A DNA stretch of 64,000 nt from Arsenophonus sp052174535 (GTDB lineage: Bacteria; Pseudomonadota; Gammaproteobacteria; Enterobacterales; Enterobacteriaceae): NCBI GenBank assembly GCA_052174535.1, contig JBQMRQ010000001.1, positions 9,547 to 73,546 on the forward strand. Reading direction: 5' to 3'. The position numbers and the translations under genes are program-made. The notes beneath the pieces were generated by a model. It saw only the letters and a list, made by a program, of their open reading frames with translations, had not been told where the DNA came from and made no database searches. Positions 10,310 through 20,760 of this stretch are shown here, piece after piece; position 1 is the stretch's first letter, and each line of letters opens with the position of its first letter.

Positions 10310-11700
10310 ATATGGTTGGTCAGAGTACATTCCACTTTGGTTCTTAATGAATTTTTTCTTCATCCTTAAATTGCACGTTGTTTGCCACTAGAGTTAGCAG
10401 AATCAAATCCCTTTAGCTAGTTCTAGATTTTTTGAGTAGACAGGAGTAGCTTTAATACCATTGAAAGAATTGTTTTTGCGAACTATAGTACCTTCATGTA
10501 TCAGCTTCATAAGCTCACCATTAGAAAACCTGATTCAATTCGGATTTGTTATTTTTATTGATGACCAGTACGATGACGGGAAGGCATAGAATGCTAACTG
10601 TTCTTTTCGATCTTTTCCCACAGCTTCTTCATAGCTGCAATACTTTCTAAAACTCTTTTTAAGAAAGCATTAAAGGCTTTTATTAGCAAGTATCACGACT
10701 CTCTCTAGTAGGCAGAACTTCCCGAATCTCATCTTTAATTTTCAGTTAGATGTCTTTGAAGAGAGAAATCAATTAGATTAGTTATTTTGTCTATTCAACA
10801 GAATTTATACTATGCGTCCTGGAATATTTTTGCCATTGCGTTCAAAACCTATGGCATCATCTCCCATAGCAGATCCTGAAAATACGGTTAATCCAGGTTG
10901 TTTCAGGCAATTAAGAAATTTGCCAAGTTTGCTTCTAACTCTTGATGAGCATCTTCAACCTACAACTAACTCCTTGCGTCCATACATAGTGATATCAATA
11001 ATGAAGAGCATGTAAAAACAATCATCTCTTCTAATATAGAACGGATATCTCATCGATCAAGAAATAAATATAGCGCGTATCGCTTAAATCATTCAGTATC
11101 ATTACCTATATTCTTCAAGTCATTGCTATTTTAATCTCCTGATTAGTGCAGGAAAAGAGATCATCTTCTTTTTTATCGAGAAACACTTTCAGAATTATGA
11201 AAATTACTAATTAAAATGCCTCACAAGTACACAAAATATGATGGCAACTCTTCACTTGCTTTTATAGGGTTCAGATAAGGCAGAAATTAGCTATTGAAGG
11301 ATATTCTGTTGCTGATGGAAAATTTCTAATCTTAGGCGCTTAATCTCAATATCGTCATACCTGTATCTTCTAGGTTGACTATGTCAATAACCGTTACAAA
11401 TGACGGCACATGACACGTCGATCTACAAAAAGGCGTTCAGCATGTTGTTACAACATAGATTCGAGCTCCCTCTCAACAGTGGTAACTATCAACTACCTGA
11501 CATTATTATGAATGAGTTTATATAAGGGACTAGGGTAATATCTGGTTTCGCGGATAGTTTATAGGCTAAACTTTTTATAGTATATCATCTCTCTGTTGTT
11601 GAAATTATCCATGAAAACAATCAGGAAGGGAATATTGCCACCCATCTTCGAAACTTCATATATCAAAATTAGTATAACTTTTCTCAGTATTACATAAGAA
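10310..11700 (-). mobile_element. IS256/Mutator-type transposase relic, copy b
   Basis: Collinear by eye with copy a over its whole length. From about 10640 downward the minus strand reads AAMKKLWEKIEKNS, matching the conserved segment just before the FYDFPAEHW motif, which itself is eroded by indels near 10590. The 3' part shares the segment that in other copies ends with the conserved CCTTAAATT run. Short open stretches on the plus strand here (10812-11015) are chance shadows. Confidence 0.65.
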
Positions 11701-12240
11701 GCGTGGAAGTTTTATCTTAATAAAGACAAATAAATATCTATCAAGTGGCCTGAACTATATCTACGAAAAATAACATCGTGAAGTTTCCGTTTGACATTTG
11801 CAGAAGATATTTCAATCTACGTGAGATAATGAGGCTCATAGTTTTAAACCATTTATGCTTTAGCTTAAGTATTTTTCTGCCTAATTTTACGCAAATTAGT
11901 ACTCGTATCTACATAAACAGTGATTTAGGGCAAATCGAAATAGAACTACTTTTAGGATTCGCGTGCGGGAGGCGACTCTCTACCAGCAGATCCTAGAAAA
12001 AGAGAAAATGTTTTTCGCAAGAAAATGACTATAATTTACTGAGTATGGACAGTATCGTCAGCAAACAATGTGGGATATGGCTAAGATATTATTAATATCA
12101 TCTTGTTTTTGGCATACGGTAAATTCGGATATCCTATCTAACCCTTACCAAAAAGTAGATACATAATTTTCTCTTCTTTCCTGAAAAGAAGCGCCAATTT
12201 TAGGCGTTGTAGTTTTCTGATGATAAAGCTTCATCATCAT
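11700..12240 (-). mobile_element. IS481-type transposase relic, 5' (N-terminal) part
   Basis: Minus-strand frame near 11850-11760 gives ISRRLKYLLQMSNGNFTM, corresponding to the HxDVKYLPQM-DE-RRYLF motif with the first catalytic Asp region of IS481 transposases. The segment 11870-12240 aligns with 6440-6790 and 28840-29170. The C-terminal half is absent. The element ends next to the decayed dusB, so it probably inserted in or near that gene. Confidence 0.6.
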
Positions 12241-12244
12241 GATA

Positions 12245-12610
12245 TTTTACCCTAAATTTATATTCTTCAGTAATCATCATCTTACCATAAATATAGCTAT
12301 ACAACTAAGGCCTATATAATGAATATCTTGAACTAAACAATTAATTTATATGGCTCGCGCCATTTCATCTAGATCACATTACCTATAACTTTGTACAGAA
12401 CGAATATCTAATCTATCACTATGAATCATTCTATCTAGGTTTATCTATCTTCTAGATATAACTAGATATGAGGATTGGAAATAGAATTTTAATAATTATT
12501 AAATAATCACTCATTTAGTAATTCAATGATTAAAGAAGTCTATAGATGACAGACCAACACCCGCACCCATTGGTGCTATAATTAGGCGATTTTAAAACTT
12601 AATAACCATA
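12245..12610 (-). pseudogene. dusB: Decayed dusB (tRNA-dihydrouridine synthase B)
   Basis: Minus-strand frames give NRLIIAPMGAGVGLSSIDFF near 12590-12530, matching the DusB N-terminus RNRLIAAPMAGITDRPFRTL. Near 12450-12300 they give RMIHSDRLDIRSVQ, DLDEMARAI, and INCLVQDIHYIGLSCIA, matching RMVHIDEPGIRTVQ, PKEMADAAR and INVESGAQIIDINMGCP. Stops and frameshifts separate these pieces. dusB is the gene expected after prmA in enterobacteria. It is cut off by the IS481 relic at 12240, so the rest of dusB and fis are not visible. Confidence 0.7.
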
Positions 12611-12970
12611 GATAAAAAAAGACCATCTTATGTAACTTATAAGATAATTTATTTTATGTTTTTATGAGATATAAAAAGATAAATTTTAAATAAAAATGAT
12701 ATTTATTTGAAATATTTTTATTCTTATTTTCAAAAAAATTTTATTTAATTAAAATTAATGAATTTTCATTCATTTTCAAATTTTATTTTTATATATAAAA
12801 ATTCTTTATTAGGTTAAATAACCTATCTTGATAGTGTCAAAATTAATTTTGATAACTATTTTATTATGGTTAATAGAAATATTTTTATATAAACATATAA
12901 ATTTCAATTTATAATAGTTATTATTTTATAATCTTTTAATAAAGATTATTTGCATAATTTTTATTATTAG

Positions 12971-12994
12971 AATTAGCGTATGTATTACGCTAAT
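12971..12994. terminator. Stem-loop between decayed prmA and dusB
   Basis: Perfect 9-bp arms (attagcgta at 12972-12980 and tacgctaat at 12985-12993) around a 4-base loop. There is no strong T-run directly after either arm, so it may be a relic terminator or processing site, or chance in AT-rich DNA. The surrounding 12610-13030 is AT-rich with nothing else recognised. Confidence 0.35.
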
Positions 12995-13029
12995 CCTGCT
13001 TAAGTTAAATCCGATTTTTTATTTCAATT

Positions 13030-13990
13030 ATTAACATAATCCTTCTTTTATATTATTAGCTCAATGTTTATCTATTATTAACAGATAATTATAACTGATT
13101 TTTCCTGATTAGCTAATATTCTAGAAAGTTTAAATAAATCATTTTATTTCATAATTCTAAATAGCACAAGCTAATTCATGTAATGAAGCTCAACTAAGAT
13201 ACTAAATAATAATTCACCTTTAGATTTTCAGGTTGACATTTAGCCAAATAAAAAACTAATTTATCAGCAACATTATTTTACTTGCCGTTCTTTTAACCAG
13301 ACAGACCCCACAATAAGCTTAAATCTCGATATCAATGCTAATAAACTTTCTTTATACATAACTTAAATTCAAGAAATAGGCAGCATTCACTAAGCTATAA
13401 TTAAAATCGATAACTGTTTTATTTTTTAAATTTAAGCTATCTAGCCACACTAAACATAGTGATATAATAGGGGGTACTAGCGTTGGCGCCCAGTATCAAA
13501 CACTAAGCTAAGATTTAAAATAAATTAACTATATTGAGATCAGGTGTATCATGCTAGCTAGGGGAAATCTATAATTCATGCAAAATATATGAGATGAAAT
13601 TATCTATCTATTCACGTTACTAATCTTTATCTTCTATTTGTTTAATTTTACACATAAATTTTTATAGAGTAAGGAATGATTTTCAAATTGACTAATAACC
13701 TTCTCAATATCGCTTTTAGCATCAAATAAATTTAATAATATCTGCTGTATCCTCACCAAAGACAAATTCCACAGTAGAGATTTTAAAAAAGCATTGTCAT
13801 AACTATCTAAAAGATAAGGAAAAACACCATCTCTCTATATTCCCTATTAATATATCACTTAAAGATAAAAGCAGCCTGATCAGCTGCTAAAATTTAAACA
13901 TATTTGTATCCATAGCCATAAATATTTTTAAAATCTTTAATTATTAGCTTATTTTTATCGATGTAGATAATAATTTTTCTCACCAACAAG
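13030..13990 (-). pseudogene. prmA: Decayed prmA (ribosomal protein L11 methyltransferase)
   Basis: Minus-strand pieces match PrmA in order. QIEDKD**REW*DNF-type sequence near 13620 equals LEDKDWEREWMDNF, where two Trp TGG codons are now TAG and a Glu GAA is now TAA. Near 13430 NKTVIDF matches the methyltransferase motif KTVIDFGCGSG, then a degraded SIDIDI equals GIDIDP. Near 13260 LVFYLAKCQPENLKVNYYLV equals [20 protein letters not shown], and KLSRILANQEKSV near 13110 equals LSGILASQAESV. The whole gene is therefore present but carries many stops. It keeps its ancestral place after panF. Confidence 0.82.
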
Positions 13991-14309
13991 ATTACTTATT
14001 AAAAAAATAAGCAATCTCAATAATATTGTGAGGGGGTTGGGATCCCCTATAGGATAAAATTTAAAATTTTAACATCAAAGACGAAAAATAATGTGTAAGA
14101 GATAGCACTGAAATTCATCGAACTTAATAAATTAAAATGATTTGATTTTTGGCATTAAAATCAGAGTGTTAATTAGCAATTTTAGTTTGTAATTCACCAA
14201 AATACAATAATTTTAACTAAATAATCATTTGAAGTGATTGCTAAACGACTTATAACAATAAAATACTAAAAATAAGAGTAAAAGCATACTTGAGATTTAG
14301 ATTAATTTT

Positions 14310-15340
14310 TTAATTTTTTATTTTTATCTCTTTTGGTGTAATATTTATATATAGATTTTTTATAATAATTACTGAAGATTGAATTAATCGTAAATTAATT
14401 ATTAAAATAATAACAGCCATTAAATCAGCTAAAAAACTTCTACTGTGAAGAGAGATAAAACTGTAATCATTAATGTTATGATCATCTGATATGATATCGT
14501 TAAATTCAGTAAAAATAGCCCGACCTAATACACCTATTAAATACATTTTAAGTATTAAAATAATCATTATAATTCTTCTGATAATAATCCAACGGTGCAT
14601 CGCTTGGCTATCTTTAACTTTAATAAGAAATATAGTAGGCAGCAGTATGTGGTAAGCTAATAATAAAAAAATAAACCAATTCTCAGAAGGAAACCATAAA
14701 TGACATTCTAAATTATTATTGAAGCCTTCTGGCATAATTAATTTTAGATCAATTGATTTTAATGTCTTAATTGCTGTTGCAACGCTTCCTTTCCCTACAT
14801 CTTGTGAATAGTTGGAACCAACAGAATAATGGTTCCAATAACTTAAACAAAACCTTGCAAAGTGTTATTAAAGACACTAGCCCTAAAAAACCATCAAATG
14901 CAGTGTAAAGAGCAATAGTGATACAAAATATTAATAACCATATTCATATGGGGATGTTTGTTGAAGCTTCTAGTAAAAAAGCTTCACCAATAAATTGAAC
15001 TATCATAATACCAACTAAAGAAAACAGACGAGCAAACAATACTAGCAATCCATACCAATAAATAAGTTTGAAACAAGCTATAACATGTTATTAAGTGTCA
15101 CCATATTATGGAGTAATGGCTGCTAGGATGGTAAATTTTTACCTAATACGCCAATAGATAGGCAAATAGTTTACACCTGAATTAAGACAAATTAGCAACC
15201 CAGTCCTAGTCCATATATAGTTGTGCACTAGGAACTATCTATGAAAACTAGTCCTGATATAGGGCTACAGTGCTTGTTATCGCCAAAACAAGCCTACTTT
15301 TTCTAAAGTAGAAATTATCCAGAAAATATTTTATTCATGC
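14310..15340 (-). pseudogene. panF: Decayed panF (sodium/pantothenate symporter)
   Basis: A 141-codon open stretch (14735-14310) contains KVKDSQAMHRWIIIRRIIMI, MYLIGVLGRAIF and LIQSSVIIIKNLYINI. These match PanF KDSKAVHRGIIIGTIVV, LAGALGRAV and LLQSSATIIKDLYLNI. Upstream, frames near 15050-14870 give LVGIMIVQFIGEAFLLEAST and TIALYTAFDGFLGLV, matching GAMTVQFIGGARLLETAAG and SIALYTAFGGFRASV. Frameshifts join the pieces, and the last ~130 codons are not recognisable between 14310 and prmA. The 141-codon stretch should not be annotated as a working protein. Loss implies pantothenate is not imported by this route. Confidence 0.85.
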
Positions 15341-15409
15341 AAAATTTACTTTTAAACATCAATAATAAGCATAAATAGATAATAAATAAACTAGTAAGTA
15401 ACTAAGAGA

Positions 15410-15640
15410 ATTTCAATTTTCATCTATATCTTCTAATAATATTATTTAAAATATTTAATTATTAAGATATAAAATAAAATAAAAATCATAAGTAAGTATA
15501 AATATGAAAATTCATTCCATAATGGAATCTCTGTTATTTACATCTTTCAGTTAAGATATAAACAGTGATAATCCAACTATATACTATATAAATAAGCAAG
15601 AGCAAGAAAAACCAATCAATAAGCTTTTTATTGAATTAAA
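15410..15640 (-). pseudogene. yhdT: Decayed yhdT (small membrane protein)
   Basis: Between accC and the panF relic, the minus strand gives LIDWFFLLLLIYIVYSWII near 15620-15560. After a frameshift it gives IPLWNEFSYLYLLMIFILFY near 15525-15465, matching the YhdT layout (membrane helix, then FPLWFEMACILTPLLFIGLCW). Length and position fit the ~80-residue YhdT that separates accC and panF in enterobacteria. The call rests on modest similarity plus synteny. Confidence 0.55.
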
Positions 15641-15781
15641 GAAAAAATTTGTTCCTTGACTCTCCTAGTAATAAAAGCTTAATCTGAGAGATTGTATCTT
15701 AATTTAAAAAATATCTTCAGAAGATTATTAAAAACAAAGGTACTTCTCATTCTCTATTATAAAGAATGTAAATAGAAAAGT

Positions 15782-17128
15782 TTATTCTTGTAAGCCAAGC
15801 TTTTGTTCTAAGTAATGAATATTGATGCCACCTTTTAAAAAGGTGCTATCATCCATAATTTTTTGTTGTAATTTTATATTAGTTTTAATACCATCAATAA
15901 TTAATTCAGATAAGGCATTCTTCATTCGAAGGATAGCAATTTCTCGAGTTTCACCATAAGTAATCAGCTTACCAATCATAGAATCATAGTAAGGTGGAAC
16001 AGTGTAGCCTGCATAAATGTGTGATTCCCACCGTATTCCAAAACCACCAGGAATATGAAGGCGAGTAATCTTACCCGGACTTGGTAAAAAGGTATTTGTA
16101 TCTTCCGCATTAATTCGGCATTCTATTGCATGCCAATGAATTTTAATATCTTTTTGTTTAATGGATAAGGGTAAACCGGATGCAATCCTTAACTGTTCTT
16201 TTATTAGATCAACCCCAGTGATCATTTCAGTTACAGGATGCTCAACTTGAATACGAGTATTCATTTCAATAAAGTAAAATTCACCATTTTCATAAAGGAA
16301 CTCAAAGGTTCCGGCACTACGATAATTAATATCAAGAGAAGTTTTTACGCAGCGTTCACCAATATTTTTACGTATATCAACTTTTATACCTAGTGCAGGC
16401 GCTTCTTCAACCACTTTTTGATGACGACGTTGTATTGAGCAATCACGTTCAGCCAAATAAATCGCATTACCTTGACCATCAGCAAGTACTTGAATCTCAA
16501 TATGTCGCGGATTCTCCAAGAACTTTTCCATATAAACGATACTATTATTAAAAGCAGCTTTTGCTTCGATGGAAGTAAGTATAATAGCCTGTTCTAAATC
16601 ACTTTCATTACGAACAACCCGCATACCGCGACCACCACCGCCACTGGATGCTTTAATAATAACCGGGTAGCCAATTTGATTAGCAATTATTTTATTAATT
16701 TTGATGTCCACTCCTAAAGGCCCATCTGAACCAGGAATACAAGAAATACAGGCCTTCTTCATAGCTTCAATGGCTAAAATTTTATCACTCATGAGTCGAA
16801 TAGTTTCTGGTTTAGGACCAATAAATATAAAACCAGAACGCTCTACTTTTTCAGCGAAGTCAGCATTCTCAGAAAGAAAACCATAACCAGGATGAATAGC
16901 TTCTGCAGCAGTAATTTCTGCTGCCGAAATGATTGCTGGAATATTAAGATAGCTTTCAGCTAAAACGGCAGACCCAATACAAACAGTTTCATCAGCAAGT
17001 AATACATGTTTTAAGTCACGATCAGCGATAGAATGCACGGCGACGGTTTTTATTTTTAGTTCTTTACAGGCACGTAAAATGCGTAAAGCAATTTCGCCAC
17101 GGTTGGCGATAACAATTTTTTTAAGCAT
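15782..17128 (-). CDS. accC: Biotin carboxylase subunit of acetyl-CoA carboxylase
   Basis: Carboxylates the biotin of AccB with ATP and bicarbonate, the first half-reaction of fatty-acid synthesis. 448 residues against 449 in E. coli. Visible: the N-terminal carboxylase domain (KIVIANRGEIALRILRACKE), the ATP-grasp glycine loop SSGGGGRGMRVV, the metal-binding EMNTRIQVEHPVTE segment and the C-terminal domain ending near ITYGETREIAI. It starts 11 bases after accB and is the last intact gene of the minus-strand operon; everything downstream (yhdT, panF, prmA, dusB) is decayed. The other carboxylase subunits (AccA, AccD) lie outside the window. Confidence 0.98.
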   Translation of the reverse strand: MLKKIVIANRGEIALRILRACKELKIKTVAVHSIADRDLKHVLLADETVCIGSAVLAESYLNIPAIISAAEITAAEAIHPGYGFLSENADFAEKVERSGFIFIGPKPETIRLMSDKILAIEAMKKACISCIPGSDGPLGVDIKINKIIANQIGYPVIIKASSGGGGRGMRVVRNESDLEQAIILTSIEAKAAFNNSIVYMEKFLENPRHIEIQVLADGQGNAIYLAERDCSIQRRHQKVVEEAPALGIKVDIRKNIGERCVKTSLDINYRSAGTFEFLYENGEFYFIEMNTRIQVEHPVTEMITGVDLIKEQLRIASGLPLSIKQKDIKIHWHAIECRINAEDTNTFLPSPGKITRLHIPGGFGIRWESHIYAGYTVPPYYDSMIGKLITYGETREIAILRMKNALSELIIDGIKTNIKLQQKIMDDSTFLKGGINIHYLEQKLGLQE

Positions 17129-17139
17129 AAGATGCCTCG

Positions 17140-17610
17140 TTATTCAATAATAACCAATGGCTCGTCAAATTCAACTGCTTCTCCATTTTTCAGCAGGATT
17201 GTTTTAACTATACCCGCTTTATCTGCTTTAATCTGATTCATCATTTTCATCGCTTCAATAATACATAGAGTATCCCCTATCTTAACTGTTTGGCCTACTT
17301 CAACAAATGGTTTTGCTTCTGGACTTATCCCTCGATAAAAGGTACCTACCATTGATGAACGAACAGTATAAGCAGTAATTTCTAGTTTTTTCTCATTTAC
17401 TGTTTCAGGTAAAACTTGAGAAGGTGCTATGGCGTTTGCTAAAGCGGGTTGATGAGAAGTTGATGTTGTCATATACTCCTGTATAGTTGGTAAATTTTGT
17501 ACGATTGCACGACTTATTCGCACTGATTCTTCACCTTCCAAAATTTCTAGTTCAGAAATCTTAGATTCTTCAACAAGCTCAATCAATTTTTTAATTTTAC
17601 GAATATCCAT
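17140..17610 (-). CDS. accB: Biotin carboxyl carrier protein
   Basis: Carries biotin between AccC and the carboxyltransferase of acetyl-CoA carboxylase. 156 residues, the usual family length. Visible: N-terminal dimerisation part (DIRKIKKLIELVEESKISEL), a variable Pro/Ala/Thr linker around residues 40-75, and the biotinyl domain with the invariant EAMKM motif whose Lys is biotinylated, followed by a conserved end (EFDEPLVIIE). It lies 18 bases after aroQ and 11 before accC, so the three are surely cotranscribed. Intact. Confidence 0.97.
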   Translation of the reverse strand: MDIRKIKKLIELVEESKISELEILEGEESVRISRAIVQNLPTIQEYMTTSTSHQPALANAIAPSQVLPETVNEKKLEITAYTVRSSMVGTFYRGISPEAKPFVEVGQTVKIGDTLCIIEAMKMMNQIKADKAGIVKTILLKNGEAVEFDEPLVIIE

Positions 17611-17628
17611 AAAGTTAATTCCGTATTT

Positions 17629-18126
17629 TTATTCTTTATATTTATTAAAATGGGGTTCATTAATGGTTGCTAATTCTTCAATTCTTAATAAGAATTTAAC
17701 CGCAGACTCTAATGCAAAAATATAACCATCATAATGGAAACCACAGATGACCCCGTTTGCTATATCAGAGATATAGGAATGACGTCTAAATGATTCACGT
17801 GCATAAATATTAGTAATATGAATTTCATAAAAAGGAGTGTCTATGCTTAATATAGCATCTCGTAATGCTACACTAGTATGCGTTAATGCTGCCGGGTTAA
17901 TCAATATAAAGTCAATTTTTCTTTGAACTTTATGGATTTCATTAATAAGCTCATGTTCTGCATTAGATTGAAAATGACTTAATTTAACTCCTAATTGTTT
18001 TGCTTTTTGGCTTGTTTTATTAACAATATCCTGAAGTGTAAAAACGCCATAGAATGCCGTCTCTCTTGTTCCAAGCATATTTAAATTTGGACCATTTAGC
18101 AGCAAAATATGGAAATTTTTTTCCAT
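17629..18126 (-). CDS. aroQ: 3-dehydroquinate dehydratase, type II
   Basis: Third step of the shikimate pathway (3-dehydroquinate to 3-dehydroshikimate). 165 residues, slightly longer than the usual ~150. Visible: LLLNGPNLNMLGTRE with the catalytic Tyr of FYG just after it, QSNAEHELI, the NPAALTHTSVALRDA segment, and EIHITNIYARESFRRHSYIS carrying the conserved His and Arg. A G-rich Shine-Dalgarno-like run (GGGGGGA) precedes the start. First gene of the operon. E. coli lacks this gene and uses the unrelated AroD; its position before accB is typical of Serratia, Yersinia and Sodalis relatives. Confidence 0.96.
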   Translation of the reverse strand: MEKNFHILLLNGPNLNMLGTRETAFYGVFTLQDIVNKTSQKAKQLGVKLSHFQSNAEHELINEIHKVQRKIDFILINPAALTHTSVALRDAILSIDTPFYEIHITNIYARESFRRHSYISDIANGVICGFHYDGYIFALESAVKFLLRIEELATINEPHFNKYKE

Positions 18127-18430
18127 TTTGCAGATATCCCCCCGATTGATAAATCAGTTATCATAACTTGATGCTACTAAGTTGTCATCTTTTTCTTAAT
18201 AAAGATGTTTATTTTAATAACAAATGGGAAATTATAAACATTTCATCGCAATTAGCAGTAAAATTATCTAAAATTTTAAAAACTTATATATTTTACCAGT
18301 GATGGGAGGAAATCTTCTTAGCTGGTTATTTGGTTATTAATTAATTTATCGGCATAATAAATTATTTTTTAATGGGATACCTGTCTTTTGCTTAATTGAT
18401 AAAAACTGCTAAATAAATTAGCTAGTGTTG
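18127..18430. other. Leader/spacer upstream of aroQ
   Basis: AT-rich sequence that must hold the operon promoter. I could not single out a convincing -35/-10 pair, and no gene remnant was recognised. Confidence 0.4.
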
Positions 18431-19440
18431 TTATATCTCTGAGCGTTTTATTATGATAAAACTCATAGAGTTAATTCTTATAGTTGTATCTTATGCAGAT
18501 ATAAGAGATCACTATTGCCAACAACATAATATCAGTGCCTATAACTAAATACTGCTACTGTAGCTGAATAGCATATTTGTGAAATAATAGTTACTATTAT
18601 AGTACCTCAAACAGTATCTATAAGTTCCTGTCTACTAATGCCTTTTAGAGGGTGAGATATTTAATAAATTCTTTACCTAACAAGTAGTGCTTGTTTATGG
18701 CAAACCACCTCCTCACTATGGTGAGAGCAGAGCAGCTAAGCTGCTTTTTGTATATTTATGATCTAAATACTGTTTTTACTCTTCGATATGTTAATTTTCA
18801 GGAATCCAGCCAGATAGCTCGGAATAAATCTCCTAGAAAGCGAAATTGAGTAAATCAGGAAGATAACACACGATTTCACATGTTACACCACCAGCTGTTT
18901 ATCTAAAACGCTTTTATCTCCCTCATAAAATTAATAATGACAGACTGACTGAATTTTTATAATACTCAAAATAAAGTGTCCAATAATTGCATCCGGACTC
19001 TCGATTCTCAATTTTTCTAGACATATAAGTATTATCGCTTATAGTCACTATTATTCGGGGCTTTGATCAATAACCCAGATCCAAGTTAATAACTCTAGAT
19101 ACGACTGGATTGATGGGAATAACTAAAGTATGCTTTCCAATAAATTTATTACTTATAGAGAGGAGAGATATAGATTATTCTAGTATTCTTTACTCCTAGA
19201 ATAAACAGAATGATGACTAGGCAGATAGCTCTTATAATAAATGCGGACAGAATGACAATATCTTTTTCTCTAGAAAAAGATACAAAAGTAATTTACTAGA
19301 TATATATTCTCTTAAATCAACTGACTGGTTTTTAGCATTAATAACAATTGGGATAAATTTTTAAAAACATGGCAAAAGCGTAAACTTACGAATGCGTCTA
19401 TATCTGTCAAGCGACTGCTTGACTGCAGTACTTTGTGTCA
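18430..19440 (-). repeat. Unassigned degenerate repeat family D, copy 2
   Basis: Inverted relative to the copy at 4940-5620, sharing collinear stretches over about 600 bases. All frames carry stops. The part near 18570-18790 also resembles 44140-44290. Probably an old insertion sequence of unknown family. The bases from 19440 to 19726 hold nothing I can name. Confidence 0.35.
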
Positions 19441-19726
19441 TGTAGTTTATATGCTCCAGATATTAACTGCACCTTTCCTGAATATTTACATCGTTATTTT
19501 TGCATATCTGTAAGAAAAATCCTATAGCTCATGTGACTTTAAAAGCTATCGAGCAGTAAATTAGCGCAATAAATTTATATTTACTCAATTGAAACTGACA
19601 ACACATTACACTTTCATTACACCTCATCTTCTATAGCCTTTTTTAAAAATAATTGACTTTTTAGATAATCAATCCTCTATTTTGCGTCCCCTAGCAAGCT
19701 ATGCTGTAGTTGGTACACAAAATAAG

Positions 19727-20109
19727 GCATTAAAAAATTGCTATTTTGTTATGCCTTGCATACTTATGCTTAACAACTCAATCAACATCGCCATGTTTAT
19801 ATCTCGCCAGATTTGCGTTCGCTTGTTTTTTTGAAGAACATATCACCTCATTACAGGATGTTTAATGTTCAGACTGATATGAGTGACGGAGATATAAACA
19901 TGGCGATGTTGATTGAGTTGTTAAGCATAAGTATGCAAGGCATAACAAAATAGCAATTTTTTAATGCCTTGCATACTTATGCTTAACAACTCAATCAACA
20001 TCGCCATGTTTATATCTCCGTCACTCATATCAGTCTGAACATTAAACATCCTGTAATGAGGTGATATGTTCTTCAAAAAAAACAAGCGAACGCAAATCTG
20101 GCGAGATAT
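19727..20109. repeat. Long palindromic rearrangement of an IS91 HUH-domain fragment
   Basis: A 79-bp segment A (19727-19805) is followed by B (19806-19888), a perfect inverted A (19889-19967), a direct 55-bp copy of A's right end (19964-20018), inverted B (20019-20102) and the first 7 bases of inverted A. The result is a near-perfect palindrome with ~145-bp arms (19799-19943 and 19964-20109) and a ~20-base centre. The only difference I see between the B arms is 7 versus 8 bases in a homopolymer. The copies are otherwise identical although all neighbouring DNA is heavily decayed, so the event is recent, or it is an assembly or amplification artefact. Confidence 0.9.
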
Positions 20110-20760
20110 TATCATCCGACTGGTGCATTTACAGGGATGATCTAATAAATCCTAGATTTCCTACTCTTTAGCATATCTAATCCAAGAAGATATAACAGGG
20201 TACCCTAAAGCTACAGTACAGATATTACTAGAAAGTGTACTTTGCTAAAAAGACGAAAATGGTATAGCATAGCGTAAAATACCTATAGCCATACACCTTA
20301 AATGAGCTAAGTATCCATATCAAAATTCAGGATTACCGAATAAGAATAAAAAGAGGTGTTGTACACCATTATTATAACCATCAGACCAAATAATATCGGC
20401 AGCAAACCCTGAAGCAAGAAAAGATGATTTAGTGCTATATTAAAACTGTATTCCGGTAAGGAATTTTAAGATCCTGCGTTATTATAGTTTCTTGTTGAAT
20501 CGTAAACAAGGTACAGCATTACCGAAGTTGCAAAGATGCTTAAGATGATTGGCTTTCAAAAACAGGGAAAATTTAGATTCTCCGTTCTAATAAAAGATTT
20601 CTGCGCATAGATTTATACAAATGCATTCTATGCATGGCGACAGACTATTTTTTATCAACACTTAACCTCTTAAGACAGGCAACAGAATTATTAGCAAAAA
20701 GAATTCATAAAATAGAAAAACAATAGTTATTAAGCTAATACTTAGCTTAATCTTTCTAAG
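19964..20760 (+). mobile_element. IS91-type (HUH) transposase relic, copy at 20 kb
   Basis: Plus-strand frame from 19970 gives ALHTYA*QLNQHRHVYISVTH, then LNIKHPVMR. This corresponds to LHTYGRQLNQHPHIHLSVT-GG, the His-hydrophobic-His (HUH) metal site of IS91 transposases, although the third His is Tyr here. About 500 bases later RNFKILRYYSFLLNRKQGTA continues as LPKLQRCL, matching the IS91 C-terminal RYYGFLSNRxRGxLLPKVY motif. It is collinear with the reverse complements of 3960-4870, 43520-44240 and 51985-52860. Its 5' part is the right arm of the palindrome. Stops throughout: not functional. Confidence 0.68.

Noticed and set aside
14310..14735. 141-codon open frame as a novel membrane protein
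   Set aside because: It matches the middle of PanF and is flanked by out-of-frame PanF remnants, so it is part of a pseudogene.
16701..16886. Open frame on the plus strand inside accC
   Set aside because: Antisense shadow of an intact, conserved gene. The same applies to 23804-24109 (mreB), 32899-33144 (yibN), 34257-34454 (gpsA) and 39230-39514 (lipA).
19921..20115. 64-codon minus-strand frame (SDGDINMAMLIELLSISMQG) as a real small gene
   Set aside because: It lies wholly in the palindrome and is the complement of the IS91 HUH-domain fragment; the same peptide appears from both arms by symmetry.
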